This document shows positions 1 through 6,805 of a stretch of 64,000 nucleotides of DNA, piece by piece. The stretch comes from Lutibacter sp. (GTDB taxonomy: Bacteria > Bacteroidota > Bacteroidia > Flavobacteriales > Flavobacteriaceae). Under the pieces are notes generated by a model that saw nothing but the letters and a program-made list of their open reading frames with translations, made no database searches and was not told the origin of the DNA. Each line of letters opens with the position of its first letter. The first letter of the stretch is position 1. Made by a program: the position numbers and the translations under genes. The stretch covers positions 62,001 through 126,000 of the forward strand of contig JAUXPH010000048.1 of assembly GCA_030683995.1 (NCBI GenBank). Reading direction: 5' to 3'.

Positions 1-288
1 AAATATGGCCAATCCATCCGATGGATTTCGCCACAATTCAATATCGGATATTAACGCTTCAACAGGCTTCAAATAATTTTTGATTTCTTGGGAATCCATT
101 TCATGGCGCTCTAGATCTTTAGAAACTTCTTTTAAACATTGTTTTAAAGTTGCTTGCGCAATGCGTGCATTTTGCTCTTTACCGTCCTTGTGCATCGGAA
201 GATACATGGAAACGCAATGAAGTCCGTGCGTATTAACTAAGTTTTCAAAAATTGTTTTTGGTAACGGATGTTTTATGGCTACTGACAT
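1..288 (-). CDS. Partial protein, release-factor-like (baeRF-type) N-terminus
   Basis: The frame is open from an ATG at 286-288 to the window edge, giving the first 96 residues. The segment contains CVSMYLPMHKDGKEQN (residues 25-40) and ends SDIELWRNPSDGLAIF. An early SxYLP-like strand, a QN-bearing helix and the late W-x5-GLAIF strand resemble the N-terminal part of the bacterial archaeo-eukaryotic-release-factor-like families (baeRF) common in Bacteroidota, whose members often lie near stress genes. The assignment is from memory of the family pattern, so it is moderate. The C-terminal part lies outside the window. A universal stress protein lies less than 2 kb away. Confidence 0.6.
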   Translation of the reverse strand, partial: MSVAIKHPLPKTIFENLVNTHGLHCVSMYLPMHKDGKEQNARIAQATLKQCLKEVSKDLERHEMDSQEIKNYLKPVEALISDIELWRNPSDGLAIF

Positions 289-514
289 AATGAAGAATTT
301 TGTTCTAAATTAAAAACAGTTTGCGATAATTAAAATGATATTCCTCAAAATGGGATAATTGTTTTACTGTTTATTCGTTTGAAACTATTATTTCAAACAT
401 CCGTCTTCCGTCTCCCGTCTCCCCCCAAAACTGATATTAATCAATTCGAACAGTTGATATTTCTCAAGGCAAAAGAAAAACTGGATTTATAACTTTGAAA
501 TAAAACTTACTGAT

Positions 515-1153
515 ATGAAAAAAATTGGGTTATTTATAGGAATAATACTATTAGTGGCTTGTTCTTCAGCCCGATTTGTGGACAGCTGGAAAAACAAGGA
601 AATTATTTCTTTTGAACCCAAAAAAATGTTGGTGGTTGGCATTGCTGATAACCTGGCTGCCCGAAAAATACTTGAAGAAAAATTGAAAAATGCCTTGATT
701 ATTCGAAATATTTATGCGGTGGAAAGTATGGCTGTTTTGGACAATGGATTTACCGGTTCCAAAAAAAATGAAGAAGAAATTGATGAAATGGTCAAAAAAA
801 TTGCCGACGAAGGTTTTGATACCGTGGTAATTACCTCAGTGAAAGGCGTTGATGAACGGGTCAATTATCACACAGAATATTATCCGACTATTGGTGACCG
901 CTGGTCGCAATTTGGACGTTATTATTATTGGAATCAAGAAATTTATTACACCCCGCGATATTACAATTCCTATAAAGTTTATAATGTTGAAACGGTTATT
1001 TATACGATCAGCCAAGACGACAGCAAATCGCTTGTTTGGGTAGGTGCCTTTAATTTGGCGGATCCGCAAACAATTATTGCGAGCGTCAACAATTATGTCA
1101 ACAACATCATAAAACAGCTTGAACGTGAAAAGTTGATTAAAACGCTACGATAA
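515..1153 (+). CDS. Hypothetical lipoprotein
   Basis: The product has 212 residues. A type II signal peptide ends in the lipobox LLVAC, so the mature protein starts at Cys16 and should be membrane-anchored. After it comes a segment MLVVGIADNLAARKILEEKL that suggests an alpha/beta fold, then a Tyr-rich stretch (residues about 120-150) and a C-terminal helix. The layout resembles DUF4136-like lipoproteins, but I cannot assign a family firmly. A -7-like TAACTTTG at 490-497 lies 18 nt before the ATG. The gene converges on the universal stress gene. Function unknown. Confidence 0.75.
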   Translation: MKKIGLFIGIILLVACSSARFVDSWKNKEIISFEPKKMLVVGIADNLAARKILEEKLKNALIIRNIYAVESMAVLDNGFTGSKKNEEEIDEMVKKIADEGFDTVVITSVKGVDERVNYHTEYYPTIGDRWSQFGRYYYWNQEIYYTPRYYNSYKVYNVETVIYTISQDDSKSLVWVGAFNLADPQTIIASVNNYVNNIIKQLEREKLIKTLR

Positions 1154-1161
1154 TGTTAACA

Positions 1162-2004
1162 TTAATAATTAGCTTCGTTAAAACTTAACAAAGGAATTTT
1201 TCCGAAGGATTCCATTTCTTTGACCATATCGCGTTGAAACAACTTTTTTAGAAATCCGCTTTTTTCACGTTCCAACATTGCAACCATATCTATTTTATTG
1301 CTGTCTAAATAGGCTTTAAGCGCTCCAAATATTGTTTCAGAAAACAATACCTTAAATTTAATTTTTTGATAGGTCACTTTTTGCTCCACCATTTCTTTAA
1401 ACCAATCCATTTTTATGTTTGCGTCGCCAATTATGCTTGGCGCGATATGGACGACGGTAATTTTTGCACCGAACTTTTTGGCAATTTGGGATAATTTATA
1501 AATAGCGCCAATATCTTCCTGTTCAAAATCGGTTGCGTAAACTATTTTTTTAAGATTTTCGCTTGCGCTTTTAGGAACCAACAAAACCGGACAAGGCGCT
1601 TTTTCAATAAGGCTCATAGAAGTGTCGCCCATAAAAAGCTCTTTAATGGCGCTTTCTTTTTTCATCCCAATAACAATCATAAAGGCTTTGTTTTCCGCCG
1701 CTTTTGCAAGAATTCCGTGCGATACGGACAAATTTTCAAATGCTTCTGTTTTTACATTCATCCCGGCCAAATCTTTTCCCAAGTGTTTTTTGCAGAAATT
1801 TTTTAGCTTTGTGTTGTGTTTCTTAAGCGTTGTTTTTTCGAGTTCATCGTAAAAAATGTCAAATTCCAATCCCAACATCATCGGCAGGCTGTAAATATGG
1901 ATTACCAACAAATTGGTGCCCAATTTTGAACTTAACCCAGATGCATATTTTAAGGCGGTTACAGCATTTTTTGAATAATCTGAAGCAAAAATTATTGTTT
2001 TCAT
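1162..2004 (-). CDS. Universal stress protein, tandem UspA domains
   Basis: This cytoplasmic protein has 280 residues and two consecutive Usp folds (about 1-143 and 148-280), each opening with the typical strand: MKTIIFASDYSKNAV and KKIVYATDFEQ. The first domain ends with a recognisable nucleotide-loop region (IGMKKESAIKELFMGDTSMSLIEKAPCPVLLVP as landmarks: G..., MGDTS, PCPVLLVP), though the G-2X-G spacing is degenerate; the second domain lacks it. Tandem Usp proteins of this size are typical of Bacteroidota and respond to nutrient, redox or osmotic stress. A TATCTTTG -7 box (CAAAGATA at 2033-2040 on the plus strand) sits 28 nt before the start. Confidence 0.93.
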   Translation of the reverse strand: MKTIIFASDYSKNAVTALKYASGLSSKLGTNLLVIHIYSLPMMLGLEFDIFYDELEKTTLKKHNTKLKNFCKKHLGKDLAGMNVKTEAFENLSVSHGILAKAAENKAFMIVIGMKKESAIKELFMGDTSMSLIEKAPCPVLLVPKSASENLKKIVYATDFEQEDIGAIYKLSQIAKKFGAKITVVHIAPSIIGDANIKMDWFKEMVEQKVTYQKIKFKVLFSETIFGALKAYLDSNKIDMVAMLEREKSGFLKKLFQRDMVKEMESFGKIPLLSFNEANY

Positions 2005-2032
2005 CTCGACTCCTGTTTTATGGGTTTAAAGT

Positions 2033-2040
2033 CAAAGATA
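2033..2040 (-). promoter_or_regulatory. Candidate -7 box of the universal stress gene
   Basis: Read on the minus strand the sequence is TATCTTTG, a perfect match to the Bacteroidota -7 element TAnnTTTG, 28 nt upstream of the ATG. No clear TTG -33 box was seen at 19-21 bp, so it is a candidate only. Confidence 0.4.
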
Positions 2041-2222
2041 TTAATCTAAAATTTGGAATAGAATGATAAAACTCATTTACCGCGCTGCAATAATTGATAA
2101 TGGTCATTTTTTAGGGTGAAATACTTCAGTAAATTTAATTGGTAAATCTTGGTGTTTTGTTGTCGTTTTTTGGTATTCAAAATTTATGAAATGTGCTATT
2201 TATTAACTTAAAACAAACTGTT

Positions 2223-2675
2223 ATGGGCGATTTTAGAAACAGGCCAAATGGAGTTAATACTTTAGAGGCCAATTGGGAAGCGTTGTATATACTCACAAAA
2301 CACTGGAAAACGGATTTGTTGTTTTACAGAGACGATTTAATTTTTTTGGATCATTTAATTGATAAATATATTATTTGGATTTCCAAAAAAGAAGATATGG
2401 AAGCAGTGCGCAATATTGACAACAGCATTTTAAAAACCGCTAAAAATTGTACCGATTTGTTGAAAATGGTTGATAAGCATTTAACGCATTTGGTAAATTT
2501 AATAGAAAATCCATTTAGATACGATTCACATTCGTTTAGAGCCGAACACCAGCAGCTTGAAGATGACATCACAAATTTCGTGAAAGCTTTTAGAAATAAC
2601 AGAAGGGAAGTTTTTGAAGTGACAAAAATGGTGATGGACAGCGATGAATTTATTCGTCAGTTCGTGGTGGTGTAA
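2223..2675 (+). CDS. Hypothetical helical protein
   Basis: I chose the internal ATG at 2223, preceded by the A-rich leader AAACAAACTGTT; an ATG 30 nt earlier is in frame but adds a non-conserved-looking extension. The product has 150 residues beginning MGDFRNRPNGVNTLEANWE and is almost wholly helical (KHWKTDLLFYRDDLIFLDHLIDKYIIW, then a heptad-like stretch with QQLEDDITNFVKAFRNNRREVFEV). It has no signal peptide or membrane segment. I do not recognise the family. It sits among small stress-related genes. Confidence 0.7.
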   Translation: MGDFRNRPNGVNTLEANWEALYILTKHWKTDLLFYRDDLIFLDHLIDKYIIWISKKEDMEAVRNIDNSILKTAKNCTDLLKMVDKHLTHLVNLIENPFRYDSHSFRAEHQQLEDDITNFVKAFRNNRREVFEVTKMVMDSDEFIRQFVVV

Positions 2676-2930
2676 GGTTGTTTTTATTCTTTGAAAAGCC
2701 ACATTTATGCCCAGCGGTGCGACTTGTTTGCTTTGGAAAATTTAACCGAGCAACAATGATTCCGATTGTCATATTCCTGCAGTTTTATATTTCATTAAAT
2801 GGGTTTTGTTTTTTTTGGGTATTTTTATGCAATGAAAGTGAAAAAGCGAAAACTCTTTGATGCGATGCTATATTAGAAATTGTAAAATTTTACAAAATAT
2901 TGATGCGTGTTCACCATAAAATATCAGAAA

Positions 2931-3152
2931 ATGACTAACTTACAAAACATATTGACGGAGATTTTTCAGCTTACAAAAACATTAGAAACCAACTATCCCG
3001 AACTTTATCATTTTTTGGATGAAAACCCTATGACCATTCCTTCAGAGAGCCATCCATCCATCGATAAAAAAGTATTGCAGGATTATTTGGACAGTTTAAG
3101 GCAATTGTTGAAACATCACTTGGAAACACGTAAAAATATAGAAGAACAATAA
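2931..3152 (+). CDS. Small hypothetical protein
   Basis: The product has 73 residues from the ATG at 2931 (MTNLQNILTEIFQLTKTLE); a longer in-frame start at 2907 is less likely because the AGAAA leader lies directly before 2931. It is helical and acidic-to-neutral, with the central segment DENPMTIPSESHPSIDKKVLQDYLDSLRQLLKHHLE. The next gene begins 19 nt after its stop, so the two probably share a transcript with the ArsC-like gene. I do not recognise a domain. Confidence 0.65.
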   Translation: MTNLQNILTEIFQLTKTLETNYPELYHFLDENPMTIPSESHPSIDKKVLQDYLDSLRQLLKHHLETRKNIEEQ

Positions 3153-3171
3153 CAATTAGAAACTTAAAATA

Positions 3172-3537
3172 ATGGGCGAAATAGCCACATCAAACCGACA
3201 AATAACGTTGTATTACATTGCCAATTCAGTGAGGGCAAAACAGACTTTGGCTTATGCAAAAGCCGAAGGATTGGCAATACAGCCAATAGACATTTTAAAA
3301 ACGCCGCTTACCGGAACTCAAATTGCTGAACTTGCCACCCGTTTGGGACTGGAAGTTAAAGATCTTGTAAATCAAGATCATCCTGCGTTCACTAAAAAAT
3401 TTGAAACCCTTGAGTTATCAACAAATGATTGGATAAAAATGATACAGCACAATCCTGAAATTATGAAACAGCCCATTGCTTTGCGTGGTGAACATATAAT
3501 TTTAGTGGAAACGCCCACAGATATCCTAAAAATTTAA
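3172..3537 (+). CDS. ArsC/Spx-fold protein without the catalytic cysteine
   Basis: The product has 121 residues. It has the overall layout of the ArsC/Spx thioredoxin-fold family: an opening strand ITLYYIANS, the helix VRAKQTLAYAKAEG, IDILKTPLTGTQIAEL, and the closing PIALRGEHIILVETPTDILKI, which matches the usual PIVxxGxxxxxGRPxExxLxxL end. The loop that normally holds the arsenate-reductase cysteine (NPRCSKS) reads IANSVRAK and contains no Cys, and the protein has no Cys elsewhere. It is therefore unlikely to reduce arsenate; a binding or Spx-like regulatory role is possible. It probably forms an operon with the 73-residue gene before it. Confidence 0.8.
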   Translation: MGEIATSNRQITLYYIANSVRAKQTLAYAKAEGLAIQPIDILKTPLTGTQIAELATRLGLEVKDLVNQDHPAFTKKFETLELSTNDWIKMIQHNPEIMKQPIALRGEHIILVETPTDILKI

Positions 3538-3747
3538 TTGAGATATGTTATTTTAAGTGTTCTTAAAAATTATTTACAAAAAAAGTTTATGGTTGGGACT
3601 GATTTCAGCCTGCCTGTACAAAAGTTAAAAGCTTGCCTGCCGGAGATAGGCTAAAATATAAAAGTTAAAAGTTTTTCTAACAAATAACATATAGCCAATA
3701 AAATTTAACAATTAATATTCTGCATTGATTTAAGCTAACTCATTTCT

Positions 3748-5046
3748 ATGGAAACTGATTTATTAATTCATATAGAAAACTTACAACTTACAGAATTGGA
3801 TTTTCTGATAAGAATGCTGGTGACTGTAGGTATAGGTTTTGTTTTGGGTTTAGAGCGTGAATTTTCCAAACATTCAAAAAATATGGAAGTTTTTGCAGGA
3901 ATTCGCACATTTACCATTGTTGCATTATTGGGCTTTTTAACGACTTATTTAAGTATTATTTTCACCTATTGGATTTTTATTGCAGGTTTTTTAGGCGTTT
4001 TGTCTATTGTTGCTATTTCTTATTGGGTTACTTCCGTTAAAGGGGAAATTGGCAGCACCACAGAGTTTGCGGTAATTTTTACTTTTTTGCTTGGCGGTCT
4101 TGTACTCGTTGGAAGCATTAATCTTAGCTTGGCCCTTACAGTAGTGACTTTGGTTTTATTGTCGCTGAAATTAACTTTTAGAACAATGATTGGTCAACTT
4201 ACACAAAATGAACTGTATGCTTTTGTGCGTTTTGTGGTGGTGGCATTGTTGATTTTACCTTTTTTGCCCAACGAATTTTATGGATCTTATGATGTGATTA
4301 ATCCGAGAGAAGTTGGTTGGATTATTGTTTTAATTTCAGGAATAGGTTTTGTAGGCTATATTTTAATGAAATTTTTGGGAACTGACCGAGGCATTTTGTT
4401 AACCAGTATTTTGGGAGGTTTGGTGTCGAGTACCTTTGTTACTTTTACTTTTTCAAAAAAGAGCAAAGAAACCCCCGAACTTTCAAAAATTTATGCCGTT
4501 GGCATATTTGCTGCGGCTACCATTATGGTCATCAGAGTTTTATTGTTGGTTTTTATTTTTAATAAAGCAATGTTGGCTGGGTTAGTATTGCCTTTGTTCA
4601 TTGTGCTTTTAACCGCTTTTGGCATTGCCTTGTTCTTTTACAAAAGCCAGTTTGGGAAACCCCATACAATTGATAAAATAGTGTTGGGCGATCCGCTTAA
4701 TATTAAAAATGCTGTTTTTTTTGGTATTTTTTATATGGGAATATTGCTGTTGGTAAGTTACGCCAACCATATTTACGGAGCAAAAGGAATTTATGTTTCA
4801 AGCGCCATAAGTGCTCTTACTGATATTGATGCTATCGCTATTTCGGTTTCCAAATTGGGCGGAACCACAATGAATTTTTTAATTGCCCAAAATGCCATTT
4901 TACTGGCTGTATTGTCGAATACTGTCGTAAAAATTGGGATTGCTGTTTTTATGGGAAGCAAAGCCTTGAAAAAATATGTATTGATTGGCTATGGCTGTAT
5001 TTTTATTGCAGGAATAGTCGGATTTTTGGTGTTGAATTTTTTCTAA
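3748..5046 (+). CDS. MgtC/SapB plus DUF4010 membrane protein
   Basis: The product has 432 residues and about 12 hydrophobic segments. The N-terminal 140 residues carry the MgtC/SapB signature FLIRMLVTVGIGFVLGLEREF with the conserved R/GLERE loop, and the rest is the DUF4010 membrane domain (LTSILGGLVSSTFVTFTFSKKS; SAISALTDIDAIAISVSKL). Full-length fusions of this type are inner-membrane proteins. MgtC relatives take part in magnesium stress or regulate ATP synthase, but the function of the DUF4010 fusion is unproven. It is a single gene converging on the next, with a terminator for the opposite strand between them. Confidence 0.9.
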   Translation: METDLLIHIENLQLTELDFLIRMLVTVGIGFVLGLEREFSKHSKNMEVFAGIRTFTIVALLGFLTTYLSIIFTYWIFIAGFLGVLSIVAISYWVTSVKGEIGSTTEFAVIFTFLLGGLVLVGSINLSLALTVVTLVLLSLKLTFRTMIGQLTQNELYAFVRFVVVALLILPFLPNEFYGSYDVINPREVGWIIVLISGIGFVGYILMKFLGTDRGILLTSILGGLVSSTFVTFTFSKKSKETPELSKIYAVGIFAAATIMVIRVLLLVFIFNKAMLAGLVLPLFIVLLTAFGIALFFYKSQFGKPHTIDKIVLGDPLNIKNAVFFGIFYMGILLLVSYANHIYGAKGIYVSSAISALTDIDAIAISVSKLGGTTMNFLIAQNAILLAVLSNTVVKIGIAVFMGSKALKKYVLIGYGCIFIAGIVGFLVLNFF

Positions 5047-5060
5047 AATGACATAAAAAA

Positions 5061-5078
5061 GTCCTGCCGAAGCAGGAC
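5061..5078 (-). terminator. Terminator of the 5095-5763 gene
   Basis: A perfect 7-bp stem GTCCTGC/GCAGGAC with a 4-nt loop; on the minus strand it is followed by TTTTTTATG. It lies 17 nt after the minus-strand stop. Confidence 0.8.
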
Positions 5079-5094
5079 AAATTAAAACTTAGCA

Positions 5095-5763
5095 CTATAT
5101 TTCTGCAGCCTCTTCGTATTCGCCTTCAAATTCGAGTGCAGGGAAATCTTCATCTTTCAATAAGTTTGCCGATGTTGTTACGCTGAAATTGACTAGGTCT
5201 TTTGATTCTAAATTCCATACAATGCCTTCAGCTTCAGGAAAATCTGCATTTTCATTCATCTGTTCGCTAAACAAACGTTTTAAGATATTTCGGTCGGTCA
5301 GGCCATTGCTAAATAATTTCAGCAACATTTCTTTGGTTATTTTAATGGCTGGACTTCCAACTACTGGTGTAATGGCGCAGTCAATTATGGTGGCATTGGC
5401 GCTTGGGAAAGTTCCGTTAAAGGCTTTATAAAGCAGTTGATTGCAGTTAAATAAGGCATATTGCAAGGCTATTTCCGGATATTCTTCACAAACGGTATCA
5501 ACAAGCATATCATTTGAAATTTGTTCAATTTGTCCTTCGGTTAAAAGATCGCCTAATTTATGGGTGAGCACAATGATGGCAGCTTCTTTGGGTTCAAAAT
5601 CGGTAATGGCCATTAACAGCAATTCGTGTAAAGTTTCTTTTTTGGCAGTTCCTGCATCGGGATAATTGTATTTTTCCAGTAATTGGAAGTAATCTTCATT
5701 GGCCCAGTAACCCGGTATTTCATCAACTGTTTTTATGCTGTTTATTTTTATGTTGTATTTCAT
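5095..5763 (-). CDS. Conserved hypothetical cytoplasmic protein
   Basis: The product has 222 residues, is acidic and has no signal peptide or membrane segment. Landmarks are DEIPGYWANEDYFQLLEKYNYPD near the N-terminus, the strand EAAIIVLTHKLGDLL, a Cys/Asn-rich middle (EIALQYALFNCNQLLYKAFNG) and the acidic tail EFEGEYEEAAEI. I do not recognise a characterised domain. It is monocistronic with its own terminator. Confidence 0.75.
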   Translation of the reverse strand: MKYNIKINSIKTVDEIPGYWANEDYFQLLEKYNYPDAGTAKKETLHELLLMAITDFEPKEAAIIVLTHKLGDLLTEGQIEQISNDMLVDTVCEEYPEIALQYALFNCNQLLYKAFNGTFPSANATIIDCAITPVVGSPAIKITKEMLLKLFSNGLTDRNILKRLFSEQMNENADFPEAEGIVWNLESKDLVNFSVTTSANLLKDEDFPALEFEGEYEEAAEI

Positions 5764-5894
5764 TTTTTTGTTTATTGTTTAGAGGTTTTTTAGTTTCTGG
5801 TTTCAGTCCCAAATCTATCGGGATCAGGTTTCTTTTGTTCAGATCACGTATTCTATGTTAAAAACCATTAAAAAAGTTAATTCTAAAATCGTAA

Positions 5895-6115
5895 ATCCGT
5901 CACCCTGAGCGGAGCCGAAGGGCGTAATTCATTTTGCGTTAAGGACTGACCCTTCGGCTCAATGTCATTAAGTTAAGACATTTAAGCATTATTTTTGTCC
6001 TTCCGAGGTACGAGGAATCCCATCATACGTGCTCATTTGTTGCGATTCCTCCTTTGTCGGAATGACAAATATTTCCTTAACTTAATGACATTGCCCTTCG
6101 GCTCCGCTGTGGATA
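5895..6115. repeat. Palindromic GAGCGGAGCCGAAGGG-type repeat, split by the MITE
   Basis: The left arm CACCCTGAGCGGAGCCGAAGGG (about 5900-5921) and the right arm beginning CCCTTCGGCTCCGCT (6094) would form a hairpin if the MITE and its duplication were removed. Related copies are near 31482-31515, 47864-47885 and 49322-49345. The remaining sequence between 5764 and 6320 contains no gene that I can support. Confidence 0.6.
5960..6093 (-). mobile_element. MITE copy 1 (134 bp)
   Basis: The element is bounded by perfect 18-bp terminal inverted repeats, CAATGTCATTAAGTTAAG and its complement. It is flanked by a 10-bp direct duplication CCCTTCGGCT (5950-5959 and 6094-6103). Its interior is itself near-palindromic (GGAGGAATC against GATTCCTC). 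A second copy at 15455-15615 lies in the opposite orientation and is about 97 percent identical apart from a 27-bp difference. It encodes nothing and has interrupted an older palindromic repeat that starts near 5903 and resumes at 6094. Confidence 0.9.
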
Positions 6116-6205
6116 AACTAATAATATTTTTTTTTGGTAAAATGACTGAATTTTATTGAAATTAGCCATCTTTTAAAGTTAAATTTATTATAAAAAATAA
6201 TGCAT

Positions 6206-6240
6206 AAAAAAAGGACAGGGTTTTATGCCGTGTCCTTTTT
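6206..6240 (-). terminator. Terminator of the 6321-6623 gene
   Basis: The arms GGACAGGG and CCGTGTCC (6213-6236) are flanked by A7 and T6 tracts, so the hairpin could work in both directions. It lies about 85 nt downstream of the minus-strand stop. Confidence 0.7.
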
Positions 6241-6320
6241 TCATTCAAACAATTCTATAACAAGTTAAAGAATTCAATAAGGTTTTAGTCATTTTAAACT
6301 GATGACCATTTAATTAAGAA

Positions 6321-6623
6321 TTATAATAAAATGATTAAAAGTAAAATGATGATAATGGCGCCTACTGATATGTAGATTCCGTTTCCGGAAGATCTAATTT
6401 CAGTATTGATGGCACGCACTTCTTTGCGAAGTTCTTTCTTTTCGGCACGGTTCATATCTGATTTGTCCATATCTTTAATTTCTTCCAAACGATTTAGCAT
6501 CACTTGAATTTCTGCCGGAATTTCTTTGGCAGCGGTAGCAGGATTTTTTTCAGAAGCGCCAACTGTTGTAAATGCACCTAATGATAACATCATTATCATT
6601 AAGTAAAGTCTTGTTTTTTTCAT
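6321..6623 (-). CDS. Small secreted/membrane protein, helical
   Basis: The product has 100 residues from the ATG at 6623 (MKKTRLYLMIMMLSLGAFTTVGA); an upstream in-frame start at 6671 would overlap the -7 box of the promoter and is rejected. A cleavable signal peptide is followed by a charged helix (MLNRLEEIKDMDKSDMNRAEKKELRKEVRAI) and one C-terminal membrane segment (IYISVGAIIIILLLIILL). The soluble part should lie in the periplasm. Such proteins recur in Flavobacteriia without known function. It is preceded by one of the nine shared promoters and has its own terminator. Confidence 0.8.
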   Translation of the reverse strand: MKKTRLYLMIMMLSLGAFTTVGASEKNPATAAKEIPAEIQVMLNRLEEIKDMDKSDMNRAEKKELRKEVRAINTEIRSSGNGIYISVGAIIIILLLIILL

Positions 6624-6660
6624 TTTGTTGCTGTTTAAAATTGTTAAATTAGTTATATTG

Positions 6661-6728
6661 TAAATGTGCAACTTATTAGTGCTTATAAAGTTACATATTT
6701 TTTATTAAAATTTACATAATTCACACCT
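6661..6728 (-). promoter_or_regulatory. Shared promoter site 1 (small membrane protein)
   Basis: Plus-strand half-sites GTTACATATT (TTACAT at 6691) and TTTACATAATTCACAC (TTACAT at 6712) are 21 bp apart. The -7 element at 6661-6668 reads CACATTTA on the coding strand, 38 nt from the ATG at 6623. Confidence 0.75.
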
Positions 6729-6740
6729 GAAAAAACAAAA

Positions 6741-6769
6741 AAAATGACAGGGTTTTACCCTGTCATTTT
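6741..6769 (-). terminator. Terminator of the OmpA-family gene
   Basis: A perfect stem AAAATGACAGGG / CCCTGTCATTTT with a short loop; on the minus strand it is followed by a long T-rich run. It lies about 37 nt after the OmpA stop. Confidence 0.9.
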
Positions 6770-6805
6770 CCATTTCAAACAACCTTCTATAACAAGTTAC
6801 AGAAT

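Noticed and set aside
2678-2860. 60-codon frame after the 150-residue hypothetical gene
   Set aside because: Composition (MFLFFEKPHLCPAVRLVC) and lack of a leader look accidental; no family pattern.
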